Below, one piece after another: positions 5,138 through 5,858 of a stretch of DNA of 5,858 nt (the first letter of the stretch is position 1; each line of letters starts with the position of its first letter). Below the pieces are notes generated by a model. It saw nothing but the letters and a program-made list of their open reading frames with translations, made no database searches and had not been told where the DNA came from. A program made the translations under genes and the position numbers. The stretch comes from Clostridiales bacterium (GTDB lineage Bacteria > Bacillota > Clostridia > Oscillospirales > CAG-272). The stretch spans positions 1-5,858 of the forward strand of contig JAGZAC010000122.1 of assembly GCA_018370615.1 (NCBI GenBank), read 5' to 3'.

Positions 5138-5858
5138 ATGGGAATGAACGAAGAACTTACAAAATGGCAAAAGGCATTCGGCATAGTGGGGAGAAATTTG
5201 CTCCTTGTAGGCGGAAACGCCATGTATGCGCTTGCCATCGTTTTATTTGTCATGCCGTCGGGGCTGGTCACCGGAGGGGTTACCGGTATTTCTATTATGA
5301 TCAGCAAATTTACCGGGGTAGAGATGTCTCTATTTGTGTTGATTATCAATATCGCCTTGTTTGTGTGGGGCTCTGCTGTGCTAGGCAGACATTTTTGTGT
5401 AACTACGGCTGCCAGCACAGTTTTGTATCCGCTTTTTCTTTACATATTTCAGCGCGTGTTCAAAAATGTGGTCCTAATTGAAGACGATTTGGTTTTGTGT
5501 GCAGCCGCCGCCGGTGTAATCATTGGTTTTTCTGTAGGCGTGGTGGCGCGGACGGGTGCTTCCACCGGAGGCATGGACATTCCGCCGCTGATTATCAACA
5601 AGTGGACGGGGTTTCCTGTGGGAACGATGCTGTGTATCATCGATGCCACGGTAATCTGCATACAATTGCCTGTATCTTCCGTGCGGCAGGCACTGTACGG
5701 AATTTTGATGGTGGTTGTATACTCCTTTGTAATCAACCAAGTTATGATGATGGGCAACGGTAAAATGCAGATCCAGGTAATCAGCACTTGTACGAGAGAG
5801 GTGCGGGACGCAGTGCTTACGGAGCTTCACCGGGGGGTCACGCTGCTGTCCGGAAAGC
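5138..5858 (+). CDS. YitT-family membrane protein (3' end outside the window)
   Basis: Multi-pass membrane protein of unknown function in the YitT (DUF161 plus DUF2179) family. 240 codons are visible and the frame is open at the right edge; family members are usually about 280-290 residues, so roughly 40-50 are missing. Hydrophobic segments lie near residues 20-40, 64-82, 88-106, 117-137, 160-177 and 186-205. The signature PSGLVTGGVTGISIMI (40-55) is echoed by ARTGASTGGMDIPPLII (137-153), consistent with the internal duplication of this family. From about residue 209, KMQIQVISTCTREVRDAVLTELHRGVTLLSGK begins the soluble C-terminal DUF2179 domain. A TAA in frame at 5123 limits the start to the ATG at 5138 or at 5144. 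Neither has a good Shine-Dalgarno, so translation may be weak or leader-dependent. It is divergent from the GH123-gpmI operon and has its own strong promoter. Transport function is often suspected, but no substrate can be assigned. Confidence 0.92.
   Translation, partial: MGMNEELTKWQKAFGIVGRNLLLVGGNAMYALAIVLFVMPSGLVTGGVTGISIMISKFTGVEMSLFVLIINIALFVWGSAVLGRHFCVTTAASTVLYPLFLYIFQRVFKNVVLIEDDLVLCAAAAGVIIGFSVGVVARTGASTGGMDIPPLIINKWTGFPVGTMLCIIDATVICIQLPVSSVRQALYGILMVVVYSFVINQVMMMGNGKMQIQVISTCTREVRDAVLTELHRGVTLLSGK

Noticed and set aside
5474..5830. Minus-strand open frames opposite the YitT-family gene
   Set aside because: His-rich translation typical of the antisense of a hydrophobic membrane protein; the plus-strand frame is continuous and conserved.

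Overview
The window looks like chromosomal DNA from a gut-type clostridium, probably in the Oscillospiraceae/Ruminococcaceae (Bacillota). This rests on three things: the Firmicute-like IF-2 C-terminus, a YitT-family membrane protein, and a cluster of GC-rich double-hairpin interspersed repeats. From memory, such repeats are very abundant in Faecalibacterium- and Ruminococcus-like genomes. No rRNA, tRNA, CRISPR array, transposase or phage gene is visible.

Layout. (1) Positions 3-701, plus strand: the last 232 codons of infB (translation initiation factor IF-2), closed by a hairpin at 713-738. (2) 770-1255, plus: a small GNAT acetyltransferase whose start is fixed by its ribosome binding site. 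(3) 1256-1597: a non-coding junction between convergent genes. It is filled by four full or degraded copies of a palindromic repeat in mixed orientation and ends in a strong hairpin terminator for the minus-strand genes. (4) 4925 down to 1598, minus: a two-gene operon, with a GH123/DUF4091-type glycoside hydrolase first and, 22 bases later, a long plant-type cofactor-independent phosphoglycerate mutase (gpmI). (5) 4926-5137: a divergent control region with one promoter candidate per direction, an inverted repeat between them, and a compact predicted three-way RNA junction at the very 5' end of the rightward transcript. (6) 5138-5858, plus: a YitT-family multi-pass membrane protein that runs off the right edge.

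How the genes relate. The infB end and the GNAT gene are a housekeeping locus in which the usual next gene, rbfA, is absent. The minus-strand operon pairs a predicted cytoplasmic glycosidase with a lower-glycolysis enzyme. That suggests, without proving it, coupling of amino-sugar glycan breakdown to glycolytic flux. The YitT gene is divergent from this operon and could share control through the inverted repeat.

I did not find a clearly new biological system. The most promising non-standard signals are the structured 5' end of the yitT-family transcript, the plant-type gpmI in an operon with a GH123 protein, and the repeat cluster that appears to supply the GNAT terminator.
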